A stretch of 64,000 bases of DNA from Porpolomopsis calyptriformis (taxonomy: Eukaryota; Basidiomycota; Agaricomycetes; Agaricales; Hygrophoraceae): contig OX621167.1 of NCBI GenBank assembly GCA_951640195.1, positions 1,240,001 through 1,304,000 of the forward strand, given 5' to 3'. The notes below the pieces were generated by a model, which worked only from the letters and a program-made list of their open reading frames with translations, was not told where the DNA came from and searched no databases. Made by a program: the position numbers and the translations under genes. Shown piece after piece: positions 55,268 through 64,000 of the stretch; the first letter of the stretch is position 1, and each line of letters begins with the position of its first letter.

Positions 55268-55668
55268 TGTCACGGTCATAATTTTCTTTTCTTTCTCTTA
55301 TCTTATCACATGCAAACCTGTATCTTATCTTGGGATTCCCCACTGCCTTTCTCCAGGATTCCCCATTGCCTTTCTCCGGGATTCCCCACTACTCTACCTA
55401 TATGCAGACATACTTCATTTCCATTATGTTTCAACCCCTTATGATTCGTCATCAATCATGATGACTCATTCTTATCTCTACCTCATGTTATGTTGCACTG
55501 ACTCACACAGATAAGTAGTCAGTATATAAAGAGTACCTCTTGTACGTATCAGACTTTAAGTCTGATTCCTCGTTAGCTTACTCATAACAAGGACTTGGAA
55601 CCATACTCTATATCTCTTGGGACAGAACACCCGAAGTAAAATGTGTTCCGAACAACCAGTTTATAACA
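55268..55668 (+). repeat. Gypsy-3 5' LTR
   Basis: 401 bp, TATA box TATATAAA at 55523-55530 and a probable transcript start near 55558. The 5' boundary is chosen from TG and is less sure than the 3' boundary. Confidence 0.6.
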
Positions 55669-56039
55669 AGAATCAGACTTCCTTCTGGTTCTCTCCCACT
55701 TGCTTATCCAAACACTCTTCGTCACTGTGATCATCGACATCACCTTTTGACTTCTACCCATTTCCATCCTGGCTTCTACCGACAACTCTGACGCTGAACA
55801 ATACGAAGACCCTCTCTCAAGATCAACCTTTTCAGCTACCATCCGAGATCAAGAACCTTCCTTTTCCTCTGATCTTGAAGAAGCTCTAGCTGTTCCAACC
55901 CCAACTCCCGCTCCTGCCCCCCTAGGACTGCAAACTTGATCAAGAACAAGAGGACTCTTCTCTTCGTCTTCAGCCCCAGCAACAAGACCAGTTCATCAAC
56001 GAACTGCTACCCCACCAGGACCATATGGTTCCCTTTACT

Positions 56040-57104
56040 CCCAACTTTCCTCTGTGACATCAACACCAACACCAACAGCTCCAGCGACTCCACAACAACC
56101 GACATCTACCAACATGTCAGGAACATCCACCAATACCCCCACTAACCCCCCTACTATTGATATCATAACCTTGATGGCTACCATTCACCAACTTGAACAA
56201 ACCATCACCCAACAATAACAGCTGATTGCCCAGCTCCAGCAACAACCTCAACAACCTGTTCCTCCGCCCATACAACCTCCCCTACCTCAACAACCTGCTC
56301 CTCCCCCCATCAAGATAGCCAAACCCGATGAATACGACGGGTCTGCAGCCAAGTGTCTCAATTTTATCCAGGCTTGTTGTCTAGTCCTTGACAACAGCCA
56401 GTGGTCCGACAGACAAAAGATTACCTATGTCTTGTCATTCATGAAGATCGGTGTCACCCAATCATGGGCTCGACAGCAGACCCGAGAATTCAATCATACC
56501 CAATGGGTTGGGGCTGACTACAAGGATTTTATGGAGGAAATCGAAGAATGTTTTGGAGATGTTGATGCTAAGGCGACAGCACAGGTTAAGATACAAAAGG
56601 TAACACAAGGATCTTCCACTGTGGACAATTATAATGTACGATTTGGAGCTCTCATGGAAGAAACCGGATTTAATGACGACGCACTCAAAACTTTTTACCG
56701 GAATGGCCTTGATCCCCAGATCCTCGAGAGGATCTACAGTCTTGATCCCATCCCAGCCACCCTCAACGCTTGGAAGCGAAAAGCTTCCATCTTCGATCGA
56801 CAACGTCTCGAGCTTGCACTTGAGCATCGTGCCGCTCCCCGGAGTAACTACTATACTCCCAGGGAAACCATGGCTCGAACGACAACCCAAACTCCCTCCT
56901 CTGCTCCTGTCAAACAGGAGACAGCTTCCTCTTCATCAATATGGCGTGTTCCGAGAGGCAACTGTTATCGCTGTGGAGAACCAGGTCATTGGGTGAACAA
57001 GTGTCCAAATACCTCTTTTGCCCCTTCTTCGTCAGCGCACCCACCGAGTAGTGCCCCTGCCGGACGAGGAGGAGGAAGACCAAACACAGGGCGAGGTCGA
57101 GGAT
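56040..57104 (+). pseudogene. Gypsy-3 gag
   Basis: A Gln/Pro-rich start with a TAA at 56216, then the capsid region (KPDEYDGSAAKCLNFIQAC, SQWSDRQKITYVLSFMK, FGDVDAKATAQVKIQKVTQG, FYRNGLDPQILERIYSLDP). A CCHC knuckle CYRCGEPGHWVNKC lies near 56962-57003, followed by a Gly/Arg-rich tail. The capsid part from 56219 to 57104 is open. The true start is unclear. Confidence 0.8.
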
Positions 57105-57377
57105 AAAGCATGTGAGGTATCGAAACGGAACAAGTCGACGAAGTGGTTTCCTCAGCTACTATGGAGGAAACTATTCGAGTGGTGGACAACTGCGGGATCG
57201 ATCGCTGGCTGAAGGAGAGAAAAGCTCAGCTCATCAAGGAACTGAAAGAACAGGGTTTTAAGGAGTCCGAACGTTTCGCCTGCTGTTACGGACGTATCTA
57301 CTCAAGAATGTATCACCACCCCATGCAATCTATTTCGAATTCTTGGTACTCTTGAAGAAGGCAATCTCAGACTCATT

Positions 57378-58781
57378 TTGTACATTTGGATTGAAGCTAC
57401 TGACACTGGTCGATGTGTTCCGGCCACTGCTCTGGTTGATAGTGGAGCCTCTGGAAATTTCGTGGATGAATCTTTCGCAACTCGCCACAACTTTACTCTA
57501 ACACGATTGGAAACCCCAATCCCCATATGGAATGCTAATGGATCTGAAAACCAAGGAGGACCCATCGAGAACGATATTGATATTTAGTTAGAGGCTCCTG
57601 GAGGACACAATGAATGGATCCAATTAGAAGTGACCGATCTCGGATCTAAGACGGATATTATCCTTGGCTTCCTGTGGCTCAAAAAGGACAACCCTAACAT
57701 CGATTGGAAAGAGGCAACACTGGCTCTGGATAGCAAAGATTTCCCTCTTCCATGATGGATAGTTGATGATGCGGAGCCACTAGGAATGGAATCGGTCACG
57801 CTGGCCATGAATCGACGTGTATCGAAGTCAGATGAATCCCGAGCCAGCACGGTGGAAGAAGATATGCGAAAGTTTGTACCGGAGGTATACTGGAGAGACT
57901 ACTCTAGCGTCTTTGCCAAAGAATCCTTCGACCACCTTCCACCGCATTCGGAATTTGACCACGCTATAGAACTGGACGAAACTTTCAGACCAGTCAAAGG
58001 CGCGAAATATGCAATGTCCCCTCTTGAGATGGATCACCTATACAAATTCATCAATGAAAACCTATCCACTGGATGAATACAGACTTCCAAGTTGAAGCAA
58101 GTCTCTCCATTCTTCTTTGGAAAGAAAGCTGAAGAAGTGAATGCTAAAGGTAAGAATGCTGGCTTATGCCCTATTGAAGATTACCGCTACCTTAACGAAC
58201 ATACAGTCCCTGACCATTACCCCCTCCCTCTACTCCACCAAATCCTCCAACGACCAAAGCTTTTGACAGCATCTCTGTTTACGGTCATGGATATCTGATG
58301 GGGATTCAACAACGTCAGGATTAAGGAAGGCGATGAATGGAAAGCCGCTTTTATCACTGAAGCAGGCGCCTTTGAACCCACCATTATGTTCTTTGGTTTG
58401 CGTAACTCTCCAGCCACCTTTCAATGGATAATCGACACAAGATTCAAAGAAGTCCTAGACTCTGGAAATGTTTTCATTTATATTGATGACGTGCTTGTTT
58501 GTGGAGATGATTTACAAGAATTGCGACATTGGACTTTCAAAACCCTGAACATTATGAAGAGACACGGTCTCTCATGTAAACCCATCAAATGCCAGTTCAA
58601 GAAGGAAGAAGTCATTTATCTCGGAGTCGTCCTATCCAAAGGATGAATCACCACCAATCCAAAGAAGGTCGACACTATCATGTCTTGGCCTGTTCCAGAA
58701 ACAGTGAAACAACTCCAATCCTTCTTAGGCAGTGCAAACTTTTGGCGGAGATATATCAAGGGTTTCTCCAAAGTCGCTACC
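57378..58781 (+). pseudogene. Gypsy-3 protease and partial reverse transcriptase
   Basis: Protease ALVDSGASGNFVDESF; RT with IEDYRYLNEHTVPDHYPLPL, WGFNNVRIKEGDEWKAAF, MFFGLRNSPATFQ and the catalytic YIDDVL near 58481. Stops at 57585 (TAG), 57753 (TGA), 58074, 58296 and 58644 (TGA). The last three sit where related elements have Arg or a similar residue. Confidence 0.85.
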
Positions 58782-60484
58782 TGTCACAACTGTAGTTGCA
58801 AGTCTTTTCGTCAATCACAAGGCAGGCCTTGGAGCTCAATAAGTCTAGTAGGATATAGAAGAAAGTTCTGACAGGGACGTCTTCGCAAAGAGTGATGATT
58901 CCTTCTGAGTGAAGTTTTACTTCTATGAAGAAGTTGTTCTGTGGGTTGAATCCATTGCGTGCCTCTGCTGAGAGTTTAGGGAATATGGGCATGAACGGTT
59001 GGCTCAGTAGTTGTGGGTTTGTGTTTCTCTTTTCTTGTTCTGATGGAAAAGAAGTCTGATGATTCTGATTGCGTTTGTGCTACTACAAGTAATCTCACAG
59101 GAGGACGAAGTGATGATCCGCTTCGCCCTCAGGGTTTATATAGTATTTCTAAAGTAGGAGTCATTATGAGTCAGCCTCCACAGTCACCCCATTTTCTATT
59201 GTTCACAGCCTCCAATTAAGGTTTGCCATTGTTCCTAATTATTCTGCGGAAGGCTGTGTGCTTCTGATGACTCAATTCTATTAGGCATAGCCTTCCGCAG
59301 AATGAGGCTGTGTTACCTCATGACTGGTTTCTATTGTTTTTCTGGTCATGAGATCGCCGTTGTTTCTATCTCTTGCCCGGCGTATCGGGTTTCTCTTCTT
59401 TGACTGAGGAACCTCCTTTTGGTCTTCCCTTTGTGTCTGAGCATATAAAAGGTGTGGGGTTGTATCCCTATGCTTCAGTTCAATCTTTGTTCATCATCAT
59501 GACTCCTTCCCACCAAGGCCACTACGTCTGATTCTTCAAGCAGTCTGGAGTGGTGCATCACACCGCTCCTGTCTTTCTCGATTGCGATTTGTTTCATTAC
59601 TACCTTCAGCGCATCCCTTCCGACGCCGACCTCTGCTGGTCTTCCTTCTCTTGCTTTGCTTGCAGTGGCAAGCATAAGGTCAGAAAGTGTCTGTATGTTC
59701 GCTGGCCAATCCAGCATGTTTGTGGCTTGATGGAGGATCCGCTTGGTATGTATCTTGTTTTGTCTTTATTAGTCTGTGTTTGTTGATAATAGGCTTTCCT
59801 TTTTTAGCTTGGGATGATGATGCCCCTCCTCCTACCTCCAAGCTCCCTTTAGAGGAGCGAGTTGATTGGAGTTCCGATCATTGGGGGTATCCCCTCCCTT
59901 TTGATGATGCTAAGCCTGAGGACTTGGCTACCAGCCCCCCTTTCCGTCCTTGGACCCCTGGTCCAATAAGTGCTTTGTCTAGTGGTGAGCCTTTAACTCT
60001 CTCACTCTCTTCATGGTTGCTGATTCCCTGTCTTTTTAGTTGAAGATTTGTCGTTGTCGTTGACTAACGTCAACATCAAGATTGAGGAGGAAGAAGTTCC
60101 TTCTAGTTTGTTATAGAGCCCCACTAACGATTGGTTAGGTGAGGAGGCGAGAAAGATAGCAATGGGTTTCGTCGAGGGGAAGGCTGCTGAGTTGCAGGCT
60201 TCTGGTGGAGATACCAATGGGGCAATCTATTGGGGTAATAAGTTGGCTGCATTAGATGGTCAAGTAGTTTCTAGTTTCGTAGAGTTCCTGAGGGATAGTA
60301 TGGTGCAGGAGATTGCCAAGACGGACTAGTATAAATAGTTAGTTGGACATGGACTCCTCCTTTTGTACAAGTAGTTTCCGCTGCCAATAAAGACAGCCCC
60401 CCTTCCAAAGAGAAAAAGGCACAGAAAAGAAAAGAATGAAGAAAAGAGAGAAATTTTAAGAGAGTAAATGCCAATTTCATGACA
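58782..60484 (+). mobile_element. 1.7-kb TG...CA unit, copy 2, at an element junction
   Basis: Same ends and internal layout as copy 1: hairpin 59242-59302, TATA box near 59443, gene 59499-60329, AATAAA near 60388. It has no matching flanking duplication (ctacc on the left, gtcac on the right). Its left neighbour is Gypsy-3 on the plus strand and its right neighbour is Gypsy-2 on the minus strand. Confidence 0.8.
59499..60329 (+). pseudogene. Gene inside the 1.7-kb unit, copy 2
   Basis: Same two-intron structure and about 260 codons as copy 1. The Cys-rich part is better preserved (DLCWSSFSCFACSGKHKVRKC, then IQHVCGLMEDP). The TGA at codon 11 is shared with copy 1. A TAG replaces a Trp codon in VPSSLL-WSPTNDWLG. 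The 3' end reads SMVQEIAKTD. Confidence 0.55.
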
Positions 60485-60771
60485 GTCACTGACCTTGGGC
60501 GGCTTGTAGTCTTTGCCTGTCGAGTCTGTGATAGGGTCGTAGAGCTGTTTGTCAATCCCGAAGAAATCATCCACCCGAATGACACGCAGTTGGAGCCTGG
60601 GGGCTGGTTATCCAGGGTGGAGAGCATGGAACTCATTGACCAGTTCTTGGGAGTTCTTGACATTGGCTTCAGGTTCCCAGGTGTTTTCCTCACTGGTGTA
60701 ACCTTCCCAGTGCACGAGATATTGAAGTTTCCCTTGTCTCAATTAAGAATCTAGGATTTCATCGATGACAT

Positions 60772-61343
60772 TGATATGACCCCTTGGTCCTCTGAGGTCC
60801 GGAGGACATGTTTTATATATCGACATGATCCCCCAGACGTCTACTACACTGCTACGATGTCCCCGACTACGCGATTCGGCTTCCTGTCCAGCGATTTATC
60901 TCCGAATGCTTCGGATTTCTACAAATTTCTTCGAATTCTCTAATCCTTCAATTCGCGTTCGCAGCTCATATCAAAGGATGCATCTGATAGCCAGACGTCC
61001 ATTGTGTAGATCCTCATCGTTTCCATCATCCCTTTCACTGGTGGCTTCGTTCAGAAGTCTCATCCCTTTACTATATAGCATATAAAGGGATCTTTGTTTC
61101 ACAGATATATTTACTTGTAGATATGTTTGTATCATAGAGAAGGAAGATAGATCCCATCGTCCCACGTCTAGTCCTTCATGTTTGAGCCTCTTTGACTGCC
61201 TCTAGCACTCTAGAGAGTGCTCCAATTTTCCGATTTCTTCTATTTCTTCAATTTTCACGATTTCTTTGATAGCTCCTTTCTATTGTGCCTCCCATCATCT
61301 CTCGGGGCAGATCCCAGAGCTCAGATGGCTCCACATCACATCA
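60772..61343 (+). repeat. Solo LTR of the gag-only family
   Basis: 572 bp, TGATATGAC...CATCA, flanked by acat (60768-60771) and acgt (61344-61347), a 4-bp duplication with one mismatch. Removing it and one duplicate restores the Gypsy-2 frame EDDIEYVIDEILDS on the minus strand. Confidence 0.85.
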
Positions 61344-62450
61344 ACGTATTCGATATCGTCTTCTAGTTGGAGTGGGGGAGGAGGGGGAGGTCTTTTTTGG
61401 TTTGGAAAGGAAGGGGGATGATAGGGAGAGAGATAAGATTCGTTGAAGACTGGATACAGTCCTAACCATTCATGAGGGAGTTCAAGTCTGTAGGCAGAAT
61501 GGCCAACCTTCTTGACAACCTTGAAAGGTCCAAAGCGTTTGTTGTCTAGCTTCTTCATGGGTTATTTGGTTTTGATATTGGTAGCAGCCAACCATACTTT
61601 ATCTCCTGGTGAATAATCTTGAGCAGTTCGGACGTGTTTGTCATGAGCAGTCTTCATCTTCTCATTCACTTCCTTGAGGGCAATTTCAGCCTCTTGATGG
61701 ACCCTTTTCATCCAATCAGTGAATTGAGTTGCAGATTCATTTCAGACTTCTTCTGTGGTATCGCTTCCAGTCCAGGGGTCTTGGCCATAATTGATGTAGA
61801 AGGGGGTTTGTTGCGTGGCTGCATGGATGGAGTTATTGTATGAAAACTCTGCCAACGTGAGCCATTCCTTCCAATTATCCTGACGATGGTTAATGAAGAC
61901 GCAGAGGTACTGTTCAAGCATCTGATTCATTCATTCGGACTGGCCATCAGTCTGGGGGTGGTAAGCAGTGGAGACATTCTGGGAAGTACCCAGAAGGTGG
62001 AAGAGGTCGGTCATAAACTTGGAAACGAATCATGGATCGCCATCATGGATGATGTGTCAAGGGACGCCATGGTCTTGGATAACTCAATCTCAGATGATCT
62101 TTGCGAATCCTTCAGAGTTCAATTCAATGTGAGTGGCCTCGAACTTAACAGCCTTGGAGAAGTGATCGACAATGGTGAGGATTGCATTGTAACCCTGACA
62201 TTCAGGTATAGGGCCAACGAGATCGACTGTGATTGTATCCCAGGGTCAGGTGGAAGGATTGAAGGGATGCAAAGGGGTCTTTGCAGGTAACTGAGAGGCT
62301 TTGGTGTGTTGACACATTTCGCAACCACGAACATAGGTGTTAACATCTCTCTTGATAGTGGGCCACCAGTAATTGCAGTATATGGCTTCAGTGGTCTTGA
62401 AGGAGCCATAATGTCTAGAGAGAGGGTTGTCGTGGTATTGGGCAATAATG

Positions 62451-63800
62451 TCACCACAGAGTAGGATGTCCTTCGAGATGTAGATTCGATCCAGGAAGGT
62501 CTTGATGCCATCGTCTTGGTTTTTTCCAATCATCTTTTTGTTTTTCTTGAGAGAGTATGGCTTGTGGTTCTTTGTTTCGATAGGAACCTCGGATTTGTGA
62601 GCGGAAATTAGTAGGTTCAATCTCATGTTGGACCTGACAGAGATCTACAATAGGGTGATCGGGAGAAGGGAAAAGATTATTGGGGAGTAAAATAATGTCA
62701 TCATTGTCATTCACCCCCCTCTCAAAACCTGGTTGTCTCGACAGGATATTGGCCTTGGAGTTGGCCTTGCCAGCGATGTGGTGAAGAGTGAAGTGGTAGT
62801 CCTGAAGCTCCGTGAGCCATCTAGCTTGACGCCTGTTCAGCTTTTGGGGTAGCTTGAAGTATTGGAGGTTGGCGTGATCCGTCCAAACCTCAAAAACTTG
62901 TTTAGCAGACAGCAGCCATTTCCTGAACTCTTGGAATGCAGTCATAATTGCGAGTAACTTGCAGTCGTAAATTTGATAGTTTTGTTCCATGGGTGTAAAC
63001 GACTTGGAGATATAGGCAATGGGCTTCCAGATATTGTTTTGTTTTTGTGATAGTACAGCACCCAAAGCATAGTCAGAAGCATCAGTTTCCACACAGAGTA
63101 AGTCATCATCATTAGTGATAGATAGAACAGGGGAAGTGGTAATGATTGTTTTCAAGATGTTGAAGGCATCTTGGCATTCAGAGGTCCAATCGAAAGGAGC
63201 GTTTCCAGTTAGCACATTAAGGGGGCAGGCAATTCCAGCAAAGTGATGGATAAATTGACAGTAGAAATTGCAAAATCCAAGAAAGGCCTGAACATCGCAC
63301 TTGCATTCTGGGGTTGGCCAGTTGGTGATCCCTTGAACCTTGACAGGGTCCATCTTGATGTGGCCTTCGGACACGATGACACTGAGGTATTCTACCTGGC
63401 ATTGGTCGAAATCGCACTTCTCAGGTTTGAGGTAAAGCTTGTATTCACAAAGTGTGGTCATAACTTCGTAAACATGCTGATGGTGTGTTTCAAGATCCTT
63501 GTCGAAGATGAGGATATCATCTATGTAAACTAAGACATGTCCTTCGACAATTTGGATGTGGAAAATATCATTCATCATGTTTTGAAAGGTAGCAGGCGAG
63601 TTGGTGAGGCCAAAGAATATGACCAGAGGTTCGAATAGGCTGCAATTGGTCCTGAATGCAGCCTTGTGTTCATCTCCTTCCTTGATCCGAACATTGTTGT
63701 ATCCCCAGTGAACATCCAGCTTGGTGAAGTAGCGGGCATTCTGTAGGGTGTTAATCAATTCGTTGATCAGAGGGAGGGGGTATCGATTTTTGACGGTCAT
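62451..63800 (-). pseudogene. Gypsy-2 RT-RNase H open segment
   Basis: A 449-codon open stretch covering the RT palm and thumb, RNase H and the start of the integrase zinc finger. It is the longest uninterrupted coding segment in the repeat block, but its upstream frame contains a TAG and the downstream integrase is shifted. Confidence 0.85.
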
Positions 63801-63884
63801 GTTATTGAGTTTCTGGTAGTCCTAGATAGGGTGTAGTCGACCATCCTTCTTCTTGTTAAGAATTACACTGGGAACGTGCACTTC

Positions 63885-64000
63885 TGATGACAGTCAAGAC
63901 CACTTGACTAAAACGTCATAGTATTGGACTTACCCAATACTGTTGTTCCCAGTATATATACCAGATTACACGTGATTGGCTATGAATCTGCTTGACGTTC
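63885..64000. repeat. LTR-like sequence running off the right edge
   Basis: Gypsy-2 homology stops abruptly at TGATGACAG. The following bases have an LTR-like start and a TATA box (agtatatata, near 63951). The family and other end are outside the window. Confidence 0.5.

Larger units (their letters stand above)
55268..58781 (+). mobile_element. Gypsy-3: 5' part of a Ty3/gypsy element, truncated in RT
   Basis: LTR 55268-55668 (TGTCACGG...TATAACA), self-complementary primer-binding site (55670-55680 pairs with 55558-55568), gag, protease and reverse transcriptase up to FLGSANFWRRYIKGFSKVA. RNase H, integrase and the 3' LTR are missing. The element stops exactly where copy 2 of the 1.7-kb unit begins. 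Confidence 0.85.
60485..63884 (-). mobile_element. Gypsy-2: partial Ty3/gypsy chromovirus, minus strand
   Basis: Read from the right, RT begins within KKKDGRLHPI and continues with DYQKLNN and VKNRYPLPLINELI. Then come FTKLDVHWGYNNVRIKEGDE, FGLTNSPATFQNMMND, the catalytic YIDDILIF, RNase H (CVETDASDYALGAVLSQKQN), an integrase zinc-finger region (HYGSFKTTEAIYCNYWW, CEMCQHTKA), the integrase core in broken frames, and a chromodomain (QYLVHWEGYTSEENTWEPEA) ending at 60608. Protease, gag and both own LTRs are absent. A solo LTR (60772-61343) interrupts the region just before the chromodomain. In YQKLNN's leader a CAG is TAG. It is not functional. Confidence 0.87.

Noticed and set aside
1..64000. 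CRISPR arrays, bacterial operons, rRNA or complete tRNA genes
   Set aside because: No spaced direct repeats or ribosomal RNA segments were seen; the only tRNA-like piece is the truncated mitochondrial fragment at 21653.

Overview
The window looks like a nuclear contig of a mushroom-forming basidiomycete (probably Agaricomycetes). Genes are dense and carry many 45-75 bp GT-AG introns, the gene set is typical of fungi, and the repeats are LTR retrotransposons. All identifications come from motifs and family knowledge read off the sequence; no database search was run. Exon joins were chosen by splice consensus, reading phase and family motifs.

Bases 1-39,700 are a conserved gene-rich arm. In order they hold: TEL1/ATM checkpoint kinase (-), a PIF1-family helicase (+) divergent from it, xylulokinase (+), a DUF7330-type protein (-), an atypical Rho-like GTPase lacking its switch II motif (+), the ribosome assembly factor RSA4/NLE (-), a Ser/Thr-rich secreted protein (-), a small mitochondrial (cox1) insertion, an R3H-SUZ RNA-binding protein (-), an AVT-type vacuolar amino-acid transporter (-), DNA polymerase delta subunit 3/POL32 (-), a lineage-specific unknown protein (-), an ELMO/CED-12 protein (+), methylenetetrahydrofolate reductase (-) and a DUF202 membrane protein (-). 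TEL1, the PIF1-like helicase and POL32 all serve genome maintenance.

Bases 39,700-64,000 are a nested retrotransposon block. A decayed Ty1/copia element (-) was split by solo LTRs and by a complete chromovirus-type Ty3/gypsy element, here Gypsy-1 (41102-53191; 360-bp LTRs; GATCT target duplication). Gypsy-1 was itself entered by a gag-only LTR element (43067-46474) and by a 1.7-kb TG...CA unit carrying an intron-containing gene (50182-51888). Further right are a 5' half of a second gypsy element (Gypsy-3, 55268-58781), a second copy of the 1.7-kb unit, and a third gypsy element on the minus strand (Gypsy-2, 60485-63884) with a solo LTR of the gag-only family inside it. Another LTR runs off the right edge.

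The most unusual signals are in this block. All substitutions between paired LTRs of two unrelated families are CpG transitions, and the Gypsy-1 pol frame is broken only by TGA codons. Gypsy-1 and Gypsy-3 have self-priming primer-binding sites. Gypsy-1 has a canonical -1 slippery heptamer at its gag-pol junction and an extra ORF before its 3' LTR. The 1.7-kb unit has a hairpin with a compensatory base-pair change between its two copies.
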